The notes beneath the pieces were generated by a model that was given only the letters and a program-made list of their open reading frames with translations, was not told where the DNA came from and ran no database searches. This document shows positions 63,301-64,000 of a stretch of 64,000 bases of DNA, one piece after another. The first letter of the stretch is position 1; each line of letters begins with the position of its first letter. Origin of the DNA: Atrichornis clamosus (lineage: Eukaryota; Chordata; Aves; Passeriformes; Menuridae); the NCBI GenBank assembly GCA_013400975.1, contig WBMZ01008651.1, positions 1 to 64,000 of the forward strand, written 5' to 3'. Position numbers and translations under genes: made by a program.

Positions 63301-64000
63301 AGGTTGACAGGGACACTGTGTGCCCAGCCTGGCTGTCACAGGTGCTCCGAGCAGTGTCCATGCACAGCTGCTGGCTCCGCCGAGGGGCTGCAATGGCAGG
63401 AGATCTCAGAAACGAGCTTCCAGCACAGAGTCCGGAGCGGGAGGTAGTGACTTTTGCAGGGAGCAACACGAGCTGAGAAGGACACACTGTGGCAATGAGA
63501 CAAGGCTGGGCAAACGTGCCTGGCCTGGGGGTTAATCTTTTCTCCAGTGAAACCCTGAGCTCCCCAGGCCAGCGGCTGGCCTTGCAGCAGCTTGTACAGC
63601 ACTGTGGACACAGCACAGGAGGTGGGTGGCTGTGGGCAGGTCTGGGGCTGAAGGTTTTCCAGCGGCTTGCAGGTATCCCTTTGCATTCAGTAAATGTCTG
63701 CTGCAGGGAATTTTTGTGGCACAGCTACTGGTGTCCTGGCCAGCCATCCTTTTACGAGTGAGGATCATGCCCTGATTGTCTCATTCATTTTCAGTCCTCT
63801 GTGTCCTTACGGTGCCTCCAAACACAGGAAAGGGACGGGAAGGAGCAATGCAAGGCAGATGGCAAAGGAGTGAGAGAGGCTGCAGGCACAGCAGAAGCTG
63901 CTCTCCGTGCTCACCTTCGGGCAGCAGAAGGGAAAGACCAGCAGGGTGCTGGGCAGAGGAATGAGAAGATTGTCAGATCAGTGCAGGGACAGGTCTGCGG
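63301..64000. other. Window end, no feature recognised
   Basis: GC-moderate sequence with chance open frames on both strands. Nothing is supported as a gene or repeat. Confidence 0.5.

Noticed and set aside
1..64000. CRISPR arrays, bacterial operons, tRNA/rRNA genes
   Set aside because: None seen. The exon-intron structure and CR1 elements show animal nuclear DNA. tRNA detection by eye is unreliable, so a tRNAscan-SE run would be decisive.

Overview
This is vertebrate nuclear DNA and most likely avian. Two intron-containing genes lie head to tail on the + strand: the 3' part of ATOX1 (copper chaperone) and a complete SPARC (osteonectin/BM-40). The reasons for calling it a bird are a conceptual SPARC protein of 298 residues with a short acidic N-terminal segment, a compact SPARC coding region (nine coding exons in about 3 kb), and truncated CR1 LINE copies as the only recognisable transposons. 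The species cannot be determined from the window.

Layout. Positions 1-3540 hold ATOX1 from within intron 1 to its 3' end: coding exons 1337-1412 and 2669-2802, with a poly(A) signal at 3515. The first exon, encoding Met-Pro, lies upstream of the window. Positions 3541 to about 20350 are intergenic, with a minisatellite at 9281, a CR1 3' end at 12500 and simple repeats. The SPARC promoter (a GGA-rich box) and non-coding exon 1 lie at about 20399-20541. A 5.9-kb first intron follows, then coding exons from 26446 to 29434 and a 3' UTR to about 30700. From 30.7 kb to the end I find no convincing coding exon. That region holds a CR1 copy at 32712, a CpG-rich patch ending in a CATCC pentanucleotide array at 33.37-33.71 kb, scattered tandem repeats, a CpG-rich segment ending in a strong splice donor at 60600 (candidate promoter and first exon of a gene starting beyond the window) and an old CR1-like reverse-transcriptase remnant near 62.9 kb.

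The two genes are linked by position, not by pathway. ATOX1 carries Cu(I) in the cytosol to the Golgi copper ATPases. SPARC is secreted and binds collagen and Ca2+; its follistatin-like domain carries a Cu-binding GHK motif. The gene order and strand match mammals (G3BP1-ATOX1-SPARC-FAT2), which would make FAT2 the expected next gene downstream. No undescribed multi-gene system is visible. The observations worth following are regulatory (promoter and CpG-rich segments, AT-rich candidate conserved elements) and repeat-derived.
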